A DNA stretch of 64,000 nucleotides from JAUXFS01 sp963772635 (GTDB lineage: Bacteria > Pseudomonadota > Alphaproteobacteria > Rhodospirillales > Defluviicoccaceae): NCBI GenBank assembly GCA_963772635.1, contig CAVYYK010000052.1:1-64000 (forward strand). The letters run 5' to 3'. Below the pieces are notes generated by a model that saw only the letters and a list, made by a program, of their open reading frames with translations, did not search any database and was not told the DNA's origin. The position numbers and the translations under genes are program-made. Positions 8,023-17,136 of the stretch are shown piece after piece; position 1 is the first letter of the stretch; each line of letters starts with the position of its first letter.

Positions 8023-8271
8023 TTACGGCTCCAACCTGTACTTGACGATCACGTTGCGGACCTGGCGGACCTGATAGGGTTTTGCCTTCGCTCCGATCGG
8101 TTGCAGGTTCATGATCTCATCGACATCGCGCCGGGTGAAGATGAAATGATCTCCTCGAATTCGCTCGTCGAACCCCAGGGTACGCAACAGGCTGCGCAGA
8201 TCGCGAAAGGCGATGTTCGCATCCGCTCTGCCGAGCAGGACCTGTTGCAGAGTCTTTTCATGCCTACCCAT
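8023..8271 (-). CDS. hicA: HicA-family mRNA interferase toxin
   Basis: This 82-residue protein has the dsRBD-like HicA core: FRDLRSLLRTLGFDERIRGDHFIFTR, in which the His of the G-x-H-x-x-F motif is the catalytic residue. The region VDEIMNLQP follows as usual. The ATG at 8271 (MGRHEKTLQQVL) fits the family length; a longer in-frame start at 8322 would add an unrelated Arg-rich tail. It forms a two-gene operon with hicB in the common toxin-first order. Both look intact, so this is the one apparently functional toxin-antitoxin pair in the window. Confidence 0.85.
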   Translation of the reverse strand: MGRHEKTLQQVLLGRADANIAFRDLRSLLRTLGFDERIRGDHFIFTRRDVDEIMNLQPIGAKAKPYQVRQVRNVIVKYRLEP

Positions 8272-8458
8272 GTCCTGGTTCCGTCTGCGCCGAAGCTCGA
8301 TCCGAGCGAGGAAATCGGCCACTCTGCAAGATATAACACGTACCCGTTGGGCGCGGCATACCTTATGCCACCGCTCACCAATAGAGATCCCTCGTGACCG
8401 CGTTTCCAGCCCGCTCGGCGGGAGCAGGGGAACGACGGCTCCGCCAACCGCGCTCGCG

Positions 8459-9280
8459 TCACCCGAGGGTCGTGTCGAGGATCATCATCAGCACGAAGCC
8501 GGCGACCAGGCTGAGGGTGGCGCGGTGTTCCTTGCCGTTGCGGTGGGTCTCGGGGATGATCTCGCCGGAGATGACGAACAGCATGGCGCCGGCGGCAAAC
8601 GCCAGGCCCCACGGCAGGAGCGCGTCGCTGAAGCCGACGGCGGTGGCGCCGACCAGGCCGCCGAGCGGCTCGACCAGACCGGTGGCCAGCGCGATCAGGA
8701 AGGCGCGCATCCGCCCGAAGCCCTCGCCGACCAGGGCTGCGGCGACGGCCAGGCCCTCCGGCATGTTCTGCAGGCCGATACCGAGGGTGACCGCGTATCC
8801 CGTTGCCGGATCGCCGGTGCCGTAGGAGACGCCGACGCTCATTCCCTCCGGGAAGTTGTGCAGGGTGATGGCGACGATGAACAGCCAGTTGCGGCCGAGG
8901 GCGATCGCCGCCGGTCCCTCATGGCCCTTGACGAAATGATCGTGGGGCACCGTCGAGTGGACCAGCCAGATGGCGAGGGCGCCGAGCAGCACGCCGGCGC
9001 TGGCGACGGCCGCCGCCTGAACCTCGCTGCCGGTGCGGGCGACGACCTCGTCGAGGGCCGGCAGGATCAGCGAGAACACGGTGGCGGCGAGCATGATGCC
9101 GCCGGCCACCGCCAGCATGATGATCTGTGCGTTCTCCGACCACCGGGTCCTGATGAAGATCGGCAGCGCGCCGACGCCGGTGCAGAGGCCGGCGACCAGG
9201 CTGCCGAGGAAACCCGCCTGAATGATCGCCAGGGCGTCGGGGGCGGTTTCAAGCACCGGCGGCGGCCTCCACCATGCCAT
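8459..9280 (-). CDS. ZIP-family divalent metal transporter
   Basis: This 273-residue polytopic protein has about eight membrane segments. The ZIP signature HNFPEGMSVGV is in helix 4 and a second QNMPEGLAVA is in helix 5. In bacterial ZupT-like proteins these hold the metal-binding His/Glu residues; here the second is Asn-Met rather than His-Asn-x-x-E. A His-containing loop (VPHDHFVKGHEG) precedes helix 4. It likely imports zinc, iron or manganese. Its start overlaps the end of the upstream MFS gene by 32 bp, so the two are probably co-translated. Part of this sequence (about 8665-8720) recurs in the HigA chimera at 3070-3130. Confidence 0.85.
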   Translation of the reverse strand: MAWWRPPPVLETAPDALAIIQAGFLGSLVAGLCTGVGALPIFIRTRWSENAQIIMLAVAGGIMLAATVFSLILPALDEVVARTGSEVQAAAVASAGVLLGALAIWLVHSTVPHDHFVKGHEGPAAIALGRNWLFIVAITLHNFPEGMSVGVSYGTGDPATGYAVTLGIGLQNMPEGLAVAAALVGEGFGRMRAFLIALATGLVEPLGGLVGATAVGFSDALLPWGLAFAAGAMLFVISGEIIPETHRNGKEHRATLSLVAGFVLMMILDTTLG

Positions 9281-10580
9281 GGGCCTCGGGGGTGCGCAGG
9301 CACGCCAGCGCCGCCATCAATGCCGCGGCGACGAGCAGGGCGAGCAGCGTCTCGACGCCAAGCCACTGCGCCACCAGCCCGAGCCCGCCGGTGGCCACGG
9401 TGACGACGCCGACGGCGGTGTTGGTGAAGGCGACGTAGAGCGGCCGCTCGGCGGGCGGGGCGGCGTCGACCAGGTAGGTCTTGCGCCCCAGCTGCACGCC
9501 GGCGTCGGCAATGCCGAGCAGCACGAACACCGCGCCGTAGGCGGTGGCGAGGTAGGGGCTGCCGGCCAGCCCCGCGAGCGCCAGCGCGGCGATCCCGGCG
9601 GCCGCGGCGATCCCGGCGCCGGCTGCCATGACCGCCCGGCTCGACGCGTCGGCGAACCGGCCCCAGAACGGATTGGCGACGAGGTTGGCGAGGCCGACGG
9701 CGAACACGTAGGTGCCGATGGCGCCGGCGGCGCCGCCGAGCAGCTCGCTGGCGTGCAGGGCATAGAACGGCATCGCCACTTCTACCGAGATCAACAGCAG
9801 CCGGGCAACCAGAAACCGGCGATAGCCGGACACCGAGCGCACCAGCCGGAACCCCTCGGCGACCTCGCCGATCATGCTGCGCCCGCCCTCGGTCGCCCCG
9901 GGCGCCTCGTCGATGGCGGCGAAGGCGAGCGCGGCGAGCAGCCACAGGGCTGCCGACCCGGCGAGCATCCACAGCGCCGGGGCGAGGCTCTGCCCGTCGC
10001 CGAACGACAGCTGGACGAGAGCGCCGGCGGCAAGCGTCAACGCCCCGCCCAACGTTCCCCGGTAGGCGAGCAGCCGCCCGCGCCGGCCCTTGGGGATGGT
10101 CTTGCCGACCACGTCCTGGAACGCCAGCGAACCGATGCCGCCGGCGGTGGCGAAAGCCGCGAGCAACACAAGAACCACCACGCCCGCGGCGTTGGCCGGG
10201 AGCAGCAGCGCGGCGAAGATCATCAAAACCAGGCTCGCCGCCTTGACCGTGCCCGCGCCCACCCAGAACCACTTGCGCACCGGGTAGCGGCGGATACGCG
10301 CCGCCGCCGCCATCTGCGGAATGAGGCCAGCCGCTTGGCGCACCGGAACGACGAAGCCGACAAGCACCGGCGACGCGCCGAGGGCGGCGAGCAGCCACGG
10401 GATCACCAGACCCGGGCTGGCGATGTGCTGGGCGAGCTTGCCGCAGGCGCCGTTGAGCAGATTGAAAAAGTAGTTGCGCGGCAGCGCCGTGCAGACGCTG
10501 TCGGGGATCGACGCGCAGGCCCGCTCGACGTCGTCGTCGCCGCTGAGGATCTGGTAGGCCCGCCGCGCGTTCATGGTCAT
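9249..10580 (-). CDS. Major facilitator superfamily transporter
   Basis: This 443-residue protein has about twelve hydrophobic segments, a conserved basic loop between helices 2 and 3 (AARIRRYPVRK) and GKTIPKGRRGRLLAYRG before helix 5, as in MFS permeases. An N-terminal cytoplasmic extension of about 35 residues contains DDDVERACASIPDS. The substrate cannot be told from sequence. Its 3' end overlaps the ZIP transporter gene, and tspO ends 14 bp upstream of its start. The arrangement tspO-MFS-ZIP is one transcription unit by spacing. Confidence 0.8.
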   Translation of the reverse strand: MTMNARRAYQILSGDDDVERACASIPDSVCTALPRNYFFNLLNGACGKLAQHIASPGLVIPWLLAALGASPVLVGFVVPVRQAAGLIPQMAAAARIRRYPVRKWFWVGAGTVKAASLVLMIFAALLLPANAAGVVVLVLLAAFATAGGIGSLAFQDVVGKTIPKGRRGRLLAYRGTLGGALTLAAGALVQLSFGDGQSLAPALWMLAGSAALWLLAALAFAAIDEAPGATEGGRSMIGEVAEGFRLVRSVSGYRRFLVARLLLISVEVAMPFYALHASELLGGAAGAIGTYVFAVGLANLVANPFWGRFADASSRAVMAAGAGIAAAAGIAALALAGLAGSPYLATAYGAVFVLLGIADAGVQLGRKTYLVDAAPPAERPLYVAFTNTAVGVVTVATGGLGLVAQWLGVETLLALLVAAALMAALACLRTPEAHGMVEAAAGA

Positions 10581-10593
10581 ACCGGCCCCGGGC

Positions 10594-11108
10594 TCAGCCG
10601 TTGAGCCGGTAGAGCTCGAAGGAGAGCAAGCCGGCGTAGATCAGCCAGCCGCACAGGGGCGCGACGAACGCCGCGGCGACCCGGCTTGCGCGAAAAACGA
10701 CGGCGAGCACGATCCAGGCGATCGCCGCCGAGACGACGGTGCCGACGAACCCGGCGAGCACGCTCCGCGGCAGCAGCGCATAGAACGGAAAGGCGAGGTT
10801 GACGGCGTACTGAAGGAGGAGCGCCGCCGTCGCGGCGGAGCGGCGGGACGACGGCGGTTCCCGGCGCACCCGCCACAGAGCGACCGCCATCAGCGCGAAG
10901 ATGATCACCCAGACGCGCCGATGACGCCGCCCGGCGGGGCGAAGCGAGGGCTGGCCAGGGACGCGGACCATGCGCCCGCCCCCGAAGCGAAGACGATCCC
11001 GTTGACCGCGCCGGCGAGGGCGACGAAGCCGGCGACATAGCCGAAGAGGGCCCATCGTGCCGGCGAGCTGTCAGGCGCGATGATCGGGTTTCGGGTCCGT
11101 TGGGGCAT
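10594..11108 (-). CDS. tspO: TspO/MBR-family membrane protein (one frameshift)
   Basis: Two frames join into one TspO protein of about 170 residues with five membrane helices. The first (from ATG 11108) gives WALFGYVAGFVALAGAVNG and then RFAPPGGVIGA. The second gives VWVIIFALMAVALWRVRR, then YAVNLAFPFYALLP, and ends in SFELYRLNG. The break is at about 10912, where one G seems missing in GCGTCTGGGTG. This is the only single-base loss I could orient in the window. TspO proteins bind tetrapyrroles and modulate porphyrin-linked regulation in alphaproteobacteria. Extra residues at the N-terminus are usual for proteobacterial forms. A pseudogene cannot be excluded. Confidence 0.7.
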
Positions 11109-11151
11109 CGACGATGTTACGGCGCCACAGGTCAACCGGATCGCCGCGCCG

Positions 11152-12720
11152 TCAGTGGCGGAAGTGGCGCATGCCGGTGAACACCATCGCCAGGCCCTTG
11201 TCGTCGGCGGCGGCGATCACCTCGTCGTCGCGGACCGAGCCGCCGGGCTGGATCACCGCGGTGGCGCCGGCCTCGGCGGCGGCGAGCAGGCCGTCGGCGA
11301 ACGGGAAGAACGCGTCCGAGGCGACCACCGAGCCCTCGGTCCGCCGGCCGCTCTCGCCGGCGGCCGTGGCGGCGTCGGCCGACTTCCAGGCGGCGATGCG
11401 GGCGGAATCGACCCGGCTCATCTGCCCGGCGCCGACGCCGACGGTGGCGCCGTCCTTGCAGTAGACGATGGCGTTGGATTTGGTGTGCTTGCACACCCGG
11501 TAGGCGAACGCGAGATCGGTCATCTCGGCGTTGGTCGGCGCCCGCTTGGTCACCACCTTGAGTTCGCCGGCGGTGACCGCGTCGTCGCGGCCCTGGAGCA
11601 GATAGCCGCCGGACAGCGAACGCAGCGTCATCCCCGCGGCGGATGCGTCGGGCATGCCGCCGGCGACCAGCACCCGCAGGTTCTTCTTGGCCGCCAGGAT
11701 CGCGCGCGCATCCGCGTCCACCTCCGGGGCGATGATCACCTCGACGAACAGCTTGCCGATCGCCTCGACGGTGGCGGCGTCGAGGGTGCGGTTGACGGCG
11801 ATGATGCCGCCGAAGGCGCTGACCGGATCGCAGGCCAGCGCTTTGCGGTACGCCTGCTCGAGCGTGTCGGCGACGGCGACGCCGCACGGGTTGGCGTGCT
11901 TGATGATCGCCACCGTCGGCGGTTCGAACTCGGCGACCAGCTCGAAGGCGGCGTCGGTGTCGTTGAGGTTGTTGAAGCTGAGCTCCTTGCCCTGGATCTG
12001 CTCGGCGGTCGCCACCCCCGGCCGGGTGTCGCCGGAGACATAGAAGGCGGCGTTCTGGTGGGGGTTCTCGCCGTAGCGCATGACCTGCTTGCGCATGCCG
12101 GCGAACACCAGGCGCTCGGGGAACGGTTCGTCGAGGACGCCGGCGAACCAGCCGGCGATCGCCGCGTCGTAGGCGCCGGTGCGGGCGTAGGCCTTGGCCG
12201 CCAGCCGTCGGCGGAATTCGTCGGAGGTCGCGCCCGTCGCCTTCATCTCCTCGATCACCCGGCCGTAGTCGGCGGGATCGACGACCACGGTGACGAAGGC
12301 GTGGTTCTTGGCGGCGGCGCGGATCAGCGCCGGGCCGCCGATGTCGATGTTCTCGATGCAGTCGTCGAAGGGCGCCCCCTTGGCCACCGTCGCCTCGAAC
12401 GGATAGAGGTTGACCACCAGCAGGTCGATCGGGGCGATACCGTGCTCCGCCATCGCCCGTTCGTGCTCGGCGTTGCCGCGGACGGCGAGCAGGCCGCCAT
12501 GGATCTTCGGCTGCAGGGTCTTCACCCGGCCGTCCATGATCTCGGGGAACCCGGTGTGCTCCGAAACCTCGACCACCGGGACGCCGGCGTCGCGGATCGC
12601 CTTGGCCGACCCGCCGGTGGACAGGATCTCGACGCCTTTTTCGGCGAGAAACCGGGCGAGCGGCTCGAGCCCGGTCTTGTCGGATACGGAAATCAGCGCG
12701 CGGCGAATCGTCGACGGCAT
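11152..12720 (-). CDS. purH: Bifunctional AICAR transformylase/IMP cyclohydrolase
   Basis: This 522-residue enzyme catalyses the last two steps of IMP synthesis: formylation of AICAR by 10-formyl-THF, then ring closure. The N-terminal MGS-like IMP cyclohydrolase domain carries STGGSAKAIRDAG and GRVKTLQPKIHGG. The transformylase domain carries RYGENPHQNAAFY and the K-H-x-N-P-C-G motif (IKHANPCG). Length matches the family. The ATG at 12720 begins MPSTIRRALISVSDKTG, the usual PurH start. It is the last gene of the run htpX-rsmB-heparinase-purH on the minus strand, an order I recall from Rhodospirillales. Confidence 0.97.
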   Translation of the reverse strand: MPSTIRRALISVSDKTGLEPLARFLAEKGVEILSTGGSAKAIRDAGVPVVEVSEHTGFPEIMDGRVKTLQPKIHGGLLAVRGNAEHERAMAEHGIAPIDLLVVNLYPFEATVAKGAPFDDCIENIDIGGPALIRAAAKNHAFVTVVVDPADYGRVIEEMKATGATSDEFRRRLAAKAYARTGAYDAAIAGWFAGVLDEPFPERLVFAGMRKQVMRYGENPHQNAAFYVSGDTRPGVATAEQIQGKELSFNNLNDTDAAFELVAEFEPPTVAIIKHANPCGVAVADTLEQAYRKALACDPVSAFGGIIAVNRTLDAATVEAIGKLFVEVIIAPEVDADARAILAAKKNLRVLVAGGMPDASAAGMTLRSLSGGYLLQGRDDAVTAGELKVVTKRAPTNAEMTDLAFAYRVCKHTKSNAIVYCKDGATVGVGAGQMSRVDSARIAAWKSADAATAAGESGRRTEGSVVASDAFFPFADGLLAAAEAGATAVIQPGGSVRDDEVIAAADDKGLAMVFTGMRHFRH

Positions 12721-12805
12721 CTGCGAAAGTCTCCCCCTAGTGGTCTGGTTGCGGTATAGCAGACGGCAAAGCCGCGCCACACCCCCTTGTCTCTCAGCCG
12801 GTCTC

Positions 12806-14461
12806 TCAGGCGGCGTCGCCCTCGCGGCGGAACGCCCATTTGACCCGGGCGCCTTCGCCCTTGAGCGAGCCGGTGACGACGATCTGCTCGCTCCGTCTCG
12901 GCACGTCGGAGACGCCGAGGTAGGTGCTCTCCTCGAGGCCGAGGGTGCCGCCGACGGCGAGAAAACGCCAGCCGCGCCCGGTCGGTGGTTTGAGAAGCAC
13001 GGCGGTACCCTCCTGGATCAGCGACGCGTGCACCTGCGGATGAAGATGGAAGCGGACCCGGAAGAAGCGTCCGCCCCGGCCCTCGAGCTCGTCCTCGCCG
13101 CGGATGTCTTCGCCGCCGCCGTCCATGTACAGCCGCCGCGTGTGGATGAGGCCGAACCGCCGGTCGTAACCGTCGTGGCTGGTTTCGAGCCAGGTGGCGC
13201 CCTCCGCCTCCCGCCGCAACGCGGTGACGTGGACCGATCGATGCCTGAGGCGGCCGTCGGCACGGAATTCCAGCGAGCTGTCGTCGTCGACGGTCAGCGT
13301 CGAGTGGGCGTTGGTGGACCGCATCGCCGCCGTCCAGCGGGGATCGTCTCCGGCGAAGGCGCCGCAGTTGACCACGATCCGGTTGCGCCCGTCGCTCATT
13401 TCGAAGGCGAGGGCGCCGGCGTGGGCCAGCGAGTCGGCGCCGGCCGGCGGCGGCGGCCCGGTATCGACGACGATCACCGCGCGTCCGGCGGCGAGGCGCT
13501 CGAAGCCGGTGTGGGGCGCGCTCGATCGCGCCTTGCCCTTGACTCCGGCCTTGGCCAGCACCGCGCCGATCAGCCGGTGGTCCTCCTCCTTGCCGCCATT
13601 GAACTGCGCAAGGCTGCCGTCGCCCAGCCGGAACGCCCGCAGCGTCGGCGCCATGCGGTCGATGGCGCCCTGAAGGACGATGGGGACCTCGGCCTGGGCG
13701 ACCTGCAGGGCGGCGCGGACTCCGAGCAGGTCGCGCAGCACCGCGAGATGGACCGACGGGCTTCTCTGCACATGGCCGCCGTCGGCCAGCACCTGGCGGT
13801 CGATCTCCCGCGCCAGCAGCTCGAGCGCCGGCTCGAGGCCGCCGATCCCGAGGCACAGGGCGGCGGCGATCCGTCCGGTCGCGGCGGCGATGGCGCCGGC
13901 GTCGCCGCTGCGCCGGGACGCGGTGTGGACGAGATGACGGGCCTGGACGGTGGCCGACAGCAGAAACCGCCGCCGGAACCCCTCGTCGGCGCCGGCGAGC
14001 ACGAAGTCGGACGCGGCGAACCAGGCGGTCAGCCGCCGGCCGAGCACATCGGGACGCCAGGCGGGGGTGCTCCAGTGCGCGTTGAGCTCGATCCAGCCGT
14101 CGACCAGCTCCCGCGCCCGAGCCCGCGCCTCCTCCGTCCCCGCCGCCCTCAGGTCGGCGAGCCAGGCGAAGCCGTGCAGCATTTCGGCCGCGTTCCCGCC
14201 CGAAACCGCCGTCCATGGCACCCGCCCGAGCGGCAGCCTCCGGCCACCGAGCAGGAACACGCCCTCGACGATGGCGTCGGCGGCCGGCCTGTCCTCGGGC
14301 CAGTTCTCCGGATAGGTCAGGCGAACGGCGTCGACCGCCTTGGTGCCGAGGGTCCAGCGGTAGAACGAAGATCGATAGTAAAGCTCGCGGAGCGCCTGCC
14401 ATCCGCGCGCCGGCGACAGATATGCCGGGAGGTCAGCAAGGGTCTGGGCGAATGAAGTCAT
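12806..14461 (-). CDS. Heparinase II/III-like protein
   Basis: This 551-residue protein has an N-terminal (alpha/alpha) toroid and a C-terminal beta-rich heparinase II/III domain. The latter is marked by LRAFRLGDGSLAQFNG, the HSTLTVDD motif and TSHDGYDRRFGLIHTRRLYMD. In characterised polysaccharide lyases of this fold a conserved Tyr and His act in catalysis. No signal peptide is seen, so the protein is probably cytoplasmic despite the lyase-like fold. Alphaproteobacteria often keep this gene between rsmB and purH. Its natural substrate is not known, and an envelope-glycan role is only a guess. Confidence 0.85.
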   Translation of the reverse strand: MTSFAQTLADLPAYLSPARGWQALRELYYRSSFYRWTLGTKAVDAVRLTYPENWPEDRPAADAIVEGVFLLGGRRLPLGRVPWTAVSGGNAAEMLHGFAWLADLRAAGTEEARARARELVDGWIELNAHWSTPAWRPDVLGRRLTAWFAASDFVLAGADEGFRRRFLLSATVQARHLVHTASRRSGDAGAIAAATGRIAAALCLGIGGLEPALELLAREIDRQVLADGGHVQRSPSVHLAVLRDLLGVRAALQVAQAEVPIVLQGAIDRMAPTLRAFRLGDGSLAQFNGGKEEDHRLIGAVLAKAGVKGKARSSAPHTGFERLAAGRAVIVVDTGPPPPAGADSLAHAGALAFEMSDGRNRIVVNCGAFAGDDPRWTAAMRSTNAHSTLTVDDDSSLEFRADGRLRHRSVHVTALRREAEGATWLETSHDGYDRRFGLIHTRRLYMDGGGEDIRGEDELEGRGGRFFRVRFHLHPQVHASLIQEGTAVLLKPPTGRGWRFLAVGGTLGLEESTYLGVSDVPRRSEQIVVTGSLKGEGARVKWAFRREGDAA

Positions 14462-14569
14462 GCATCCGTGGATGGCGGTTCCGACCGCCGGCGACGACGG
14501 GCGGACCAGGGCATTGCGACGCCGTTCTCGTAACAGGTTCCGGCCGCCTCCGCAAGGCGGCGCGGCGGC

Positions 14570-15874
14570 TCACAGGCGGCGCAGGCGGGCGGCGTAGAAG
14601 CCGTCGATGCCGCCGAGCTCGGCGATGTGGCACGGAAGGCTGCGAAGATCGCCGTCCTCGTCGAGGATTTCGCCGAGCCCGCCCACTTCCTCGGCCGCGA
14701 TCGGCACCCGCCGGATCGGCGCGCCGGCGGCGATCAGCGCGGCGACGTGGCCGCGCCCCTCTTCCGGTTGCAACGAGCACGAGGAGAAAACGAGAAGCCC
14801 GCCGGGCCTGACCATCTCGATCGCCGCCGCAAGGAGTTTCGCTTGAGTGCGCGCGAGCCCGGCGACGTCCTGGGGCGTTTTCAGCCGGGCCACGTCCGGA
14901 TGGCGGCGGATCGTCCCCGTCGCCGAGCACGGGACATCGAGGATCACCGCGTCGGCCGGCGTCGGCGGCCGCCAGTCGCCGGCGTCGGCGGCCACCGTCT
15001 CGGCGGCGAGCCCGAGACGGGCGAGGTTGCGTTCGAGCCGCTCCAGCCTCTCCGATGCGCGGTCGATCGCGGTGACCCGGGCGCCGGCGGCGGCCAACTG
15101 GGCGGTCTTGCCGCCGGGAGCGGCGCACAGGTCGAGGACCCGCAAGTCCCGGACATCGCCGAGAAGCCTGGCGGGCAGGGCCGCGGCCGCGTCCTGCACC
15201 CACCAGGCGCCGGCGTCGAAACCGGGAAGCGCGGTCACCGGCCCCCGGGGGTCGATCCTGAGGGTGCCGGTGGGCAGCACGGCGGCATTCAGATCGGCGG
15301 CCAGGTCCTGCCGGCCGCTTTCATCCTTGAGGGTGAGGTCGAGCGGCGGCTCGCGGAGATGGGCCTCGGCGATGCGCCGGCATATGTCTTCGCCGTAGGC
15401 CGCGGTCCACGACCGCCACAGCCATTCGGGCGTGTTGAGCCGGGCGGCGTCCTGGGCCGCGGCGAGTGCGGCACCCTCACGCGCGAGTCGGCGGAGCACG
15501 GCGTTGATCAGTGCCGCGTGGGCGCCGTGGCGGCGCCGGTGGGCAAGGGCAACGGCGGTATCGACGGCGGCGTGGGGCGGGGTCCGCAGGAACACGAGCT
15601 GGCAGACGCCCAGCCGGAGCAGGTCGCGCACGCCGGCGGCCTTTTCCGGCAGCGGGCGCCTCAGACAGCGGTCGATCAGGGCGTCGATCTGGCCGATACG
15701 TCGGATCGAGGTGGCGGCGAGGTTGCGTGCGAACGCCCTGTCACGGCGTTCGAGCCGGGAAACGCCGGGATGGCGCTCGAACGCTTCGTCGAGCGGGCGA
15801 CGGCGGGAGAATACCTCATCGAGAACATCGAGCGCGACCGCGCGGGGTACCGGCGAAACGCCTTGGGCCGTCAA
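14570..15874 (-). CDS. rsmB: 16S rRNA m5C967 methyltransferase
   Basis: This 434-residue protein has an N-terminal NusB-like RNA-binding domain (residues about 10-140). A Rossmann methyltransferase domain follows, with the SAM motif DLCAAPGGKTAQLA. The two RsmB/NOP2 cysteines are visible in DVPCSATGT and FSSCSLQPEEG; the latter is the catalytic nucleophile and the former releases the product. The C-terminal G-x-D-G-F-Y-A-A-R ends the domain as expected. It modifies C967 in helix 31 of 16S rRNA. It starts 5 bp after the htpX stop, so the two are cotranscribed. Confidence 0.93.
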   Translation of the reverse strand: MTAQGVSPVPRAVALDVLDEVFSRRRPLDEAFERHPGVSRLERRDRAFARNLAATSIRRIGQIDALIDRCLRRPLPEKAAGVRDLLRLGVCQLVFLRTPPHAAVDTAVALAHRRRHGAHAALINAVLRRLAREGAALAAAQDAARLNTPEWLWRSWTAAYGEDICRRIAEAHLREPPLDLTLKDESGRQDLAADLNAAVLPTGTLRIDPRGPVTALPGFDAGAWWVQDAAAALPARLLGDVRDLRVLDLCAAPGGKTAQLAAAGARVTAIDRASERLERLERNLARLGLAAETVAADAGDWRPPTPADAVILDVPCSATGTIRRHPDVARLKTPQDVAGLARTQAKLLAAAIEMVRPGGLLVFSSCSLQPEEGRGHVAALIAAGAPIRRVPIAAEEVGGLGEILDEDGDLRSLPCHIAELGGIDGFYAARLRRL

Positions 15875-15878
15875 ACGC

Positions 15879-16739
15879 TCAACCCCAGGGTCCGATCTGC
15901 CCGTTCTCGAGCGCCATCTCGCGCAGCTTGCGGACCCGGTTCTCGACGCTGGGGTGGGTCGAGAACATGCTGTCGACCGCCCGCGCGTGCAGCGGATTGA
16001 CGATGAACAGATGAGCCGTTGCCGGGTTGTCCTCTGCGGCCGGGTTGTCGATCTGCTGGGCGCCGGCCTCGAGCTTCTGCAGCGCCGAGGCGAGCCACAT
16101 CGGCTGGCCGCAGATCTCGGCGCCGATGCGGTCGGCGCCGTACTCGCGGGTGCGCGAGATCGCCATCTGCACCAGCATCGCCGCCACCGGCGCCAGGATC
16201 ATCACCAGGATGGTGCCGACGAAGCCGAGCGGGTTATTGCGGTTGCCGCCGAAGAACAGGGCGAAGTTGGCGAGCATGCCGAGCGCGCCGGCAATCGTCG
16301 CGGTCACCGTCATGATCAGGGTGTCGCGGTTCTTGACGTGGGCCAACTCGTGGGCCATGACCCCGGCGAACTCGTCATGATCGAGGATCTGCAACAGTCC
16401 GGTGGTGGCGGCGACGGCGGCGTTCTCGGGATTGCGACCAGTGGCGAAGGCGTTGGGCTGGGGATTTTCGATGATGTAGACGCGCGGCATCGGCAGCTCG
16501 GCGCGATGGGCCAATTGCTCGACGATGCCGTAAAGGGAGGGCGCCACGCGGGCGTCGACCTCCCGGGCGCCGTACATCTTGAGCACCAGCTTGTCGGAAT
16601 TCCAGTAAGAGAACACGTTCATCGCCAAGGCGATGACCAGCGCGACGGCCATGCCGGCCTGGCCGCCGAGAAGATAGCCCGCGGCGAGGAACAACGCGGT
16701 GAGGCCTGCGAGGAGAAGACCGGTTCGGAAGGTGCTCAT
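15879..16739 (-). CDS. htpX: Membrane zinc metalloprotease HtpX
   Basis: This 286-residue inner-membrane protease of the M48 family has two N-terminal membrane helices (residues about 7-45). The zinc motif HELAH is at 130-134 (H130, E131, H134). Two further hydrophobic segments follow, then the third ligand region REYGADRIGAE. HtpX degrades damaged membrane proteins together with FtsH. The start at 16739 (MSTFRTGLLLAGLTALFLAAG) is the usual one; the open frame runs far upstream without coding character. It is divergent from the DUF1674 gene at 16833 and first in the operon with rsmB. Confidence 0.95.
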   Translation of the reverse strand: MSTFRTGLLLAGLTALFLAAGYLLGGQAGMAVALVIALAMNVFSYWNSDKLVLKMYGAREVDARVAPSLYGIVEQLAHRAELPMPRVYIIENPQPNAFATGRNPENAAVAATTGLLQILDHDEFAGVMAHELAHVKNRDTLIMTVTATIAGALGMLANFALFFGGNRNNPLGFVGTILVMILAPVAAMLVQMAISRTREYGADRIGAEICGQPMWLASALQKLEAGAQQIDNPAAEDNPATAHLFIVNPLHARAVDSMFSTHPSVENRVRKLREMALENGQIGPWG

Positions 16740-16832
16740 GATTCGAAACCGCTTACGTGGATAATGCTCTGGCGCTCTATCGCCCGCATATTGTAGTAGT
16801 CTTCGAACACCCGCGCCACAAGGGCCGCCGCC

Positions 16833-17048
16833 ATGAAAGACCAGGGAATGACCGAGGGCGACAATCCCAAGACCGATACGCCGGCGACCGCCGCGGAGTC
16901 CGCCGAAACGGGGTCCGGCGAACAGGAGGATCACGGGAACAAGGCCGAGGACGATCATCGGGAGTCCGAGGAAGTCGGTGGTCCCAAGGGCCCCGAGCCG
17001 ACCCGGTACGGCGATTGGGAGCGGAAGGGGCGCTGCATCGATTTCTGA
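16833..17048 (+). CDS. DUF1674 protein, SdhAF4-like
   Basis: This 71-residue protein has an acidic, disordered N-terminal half and the DUF1674 signature at its end, G-G-P-x-G-P-E-P-T-R-Y-G-D-W-E then GRCIDF. The eukaryotic family member SdhAF4/Sdh8 helps assemble flavinylated succinate dehydrogenase subunit A; bacterial members are assumed to act likewise, which is inference. AAGGG precedes the ATG at 16833. It is divergent from htpX, a pairing I recall as common in alphaproteobacteria. Confidence 0.85.
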   Translation: MKDQGMTEGDNPKTDTPATAAESAETGSGEQEDHGNKAEDDHRESEEVGGPKGPEPTRYGDWERKGRCIDF

Positions 17049-17136
17049 TCCCGACCAAGAGATGTGTGTTTCCGGCGGAAGGCCGGTGTAAGCTGTCGGT
17101 CCAGGGAGGACGTCAACCGGCGATGATAGGGGCGCA

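Noticed and set aside
11080..14455. Long plus-strand open frames opposite purH and the heparinase gene
   Set aside because: purH and the heparinase-like gene on the minus strand are certain. The opposite frames are stop-free only because of high GC at third positions.
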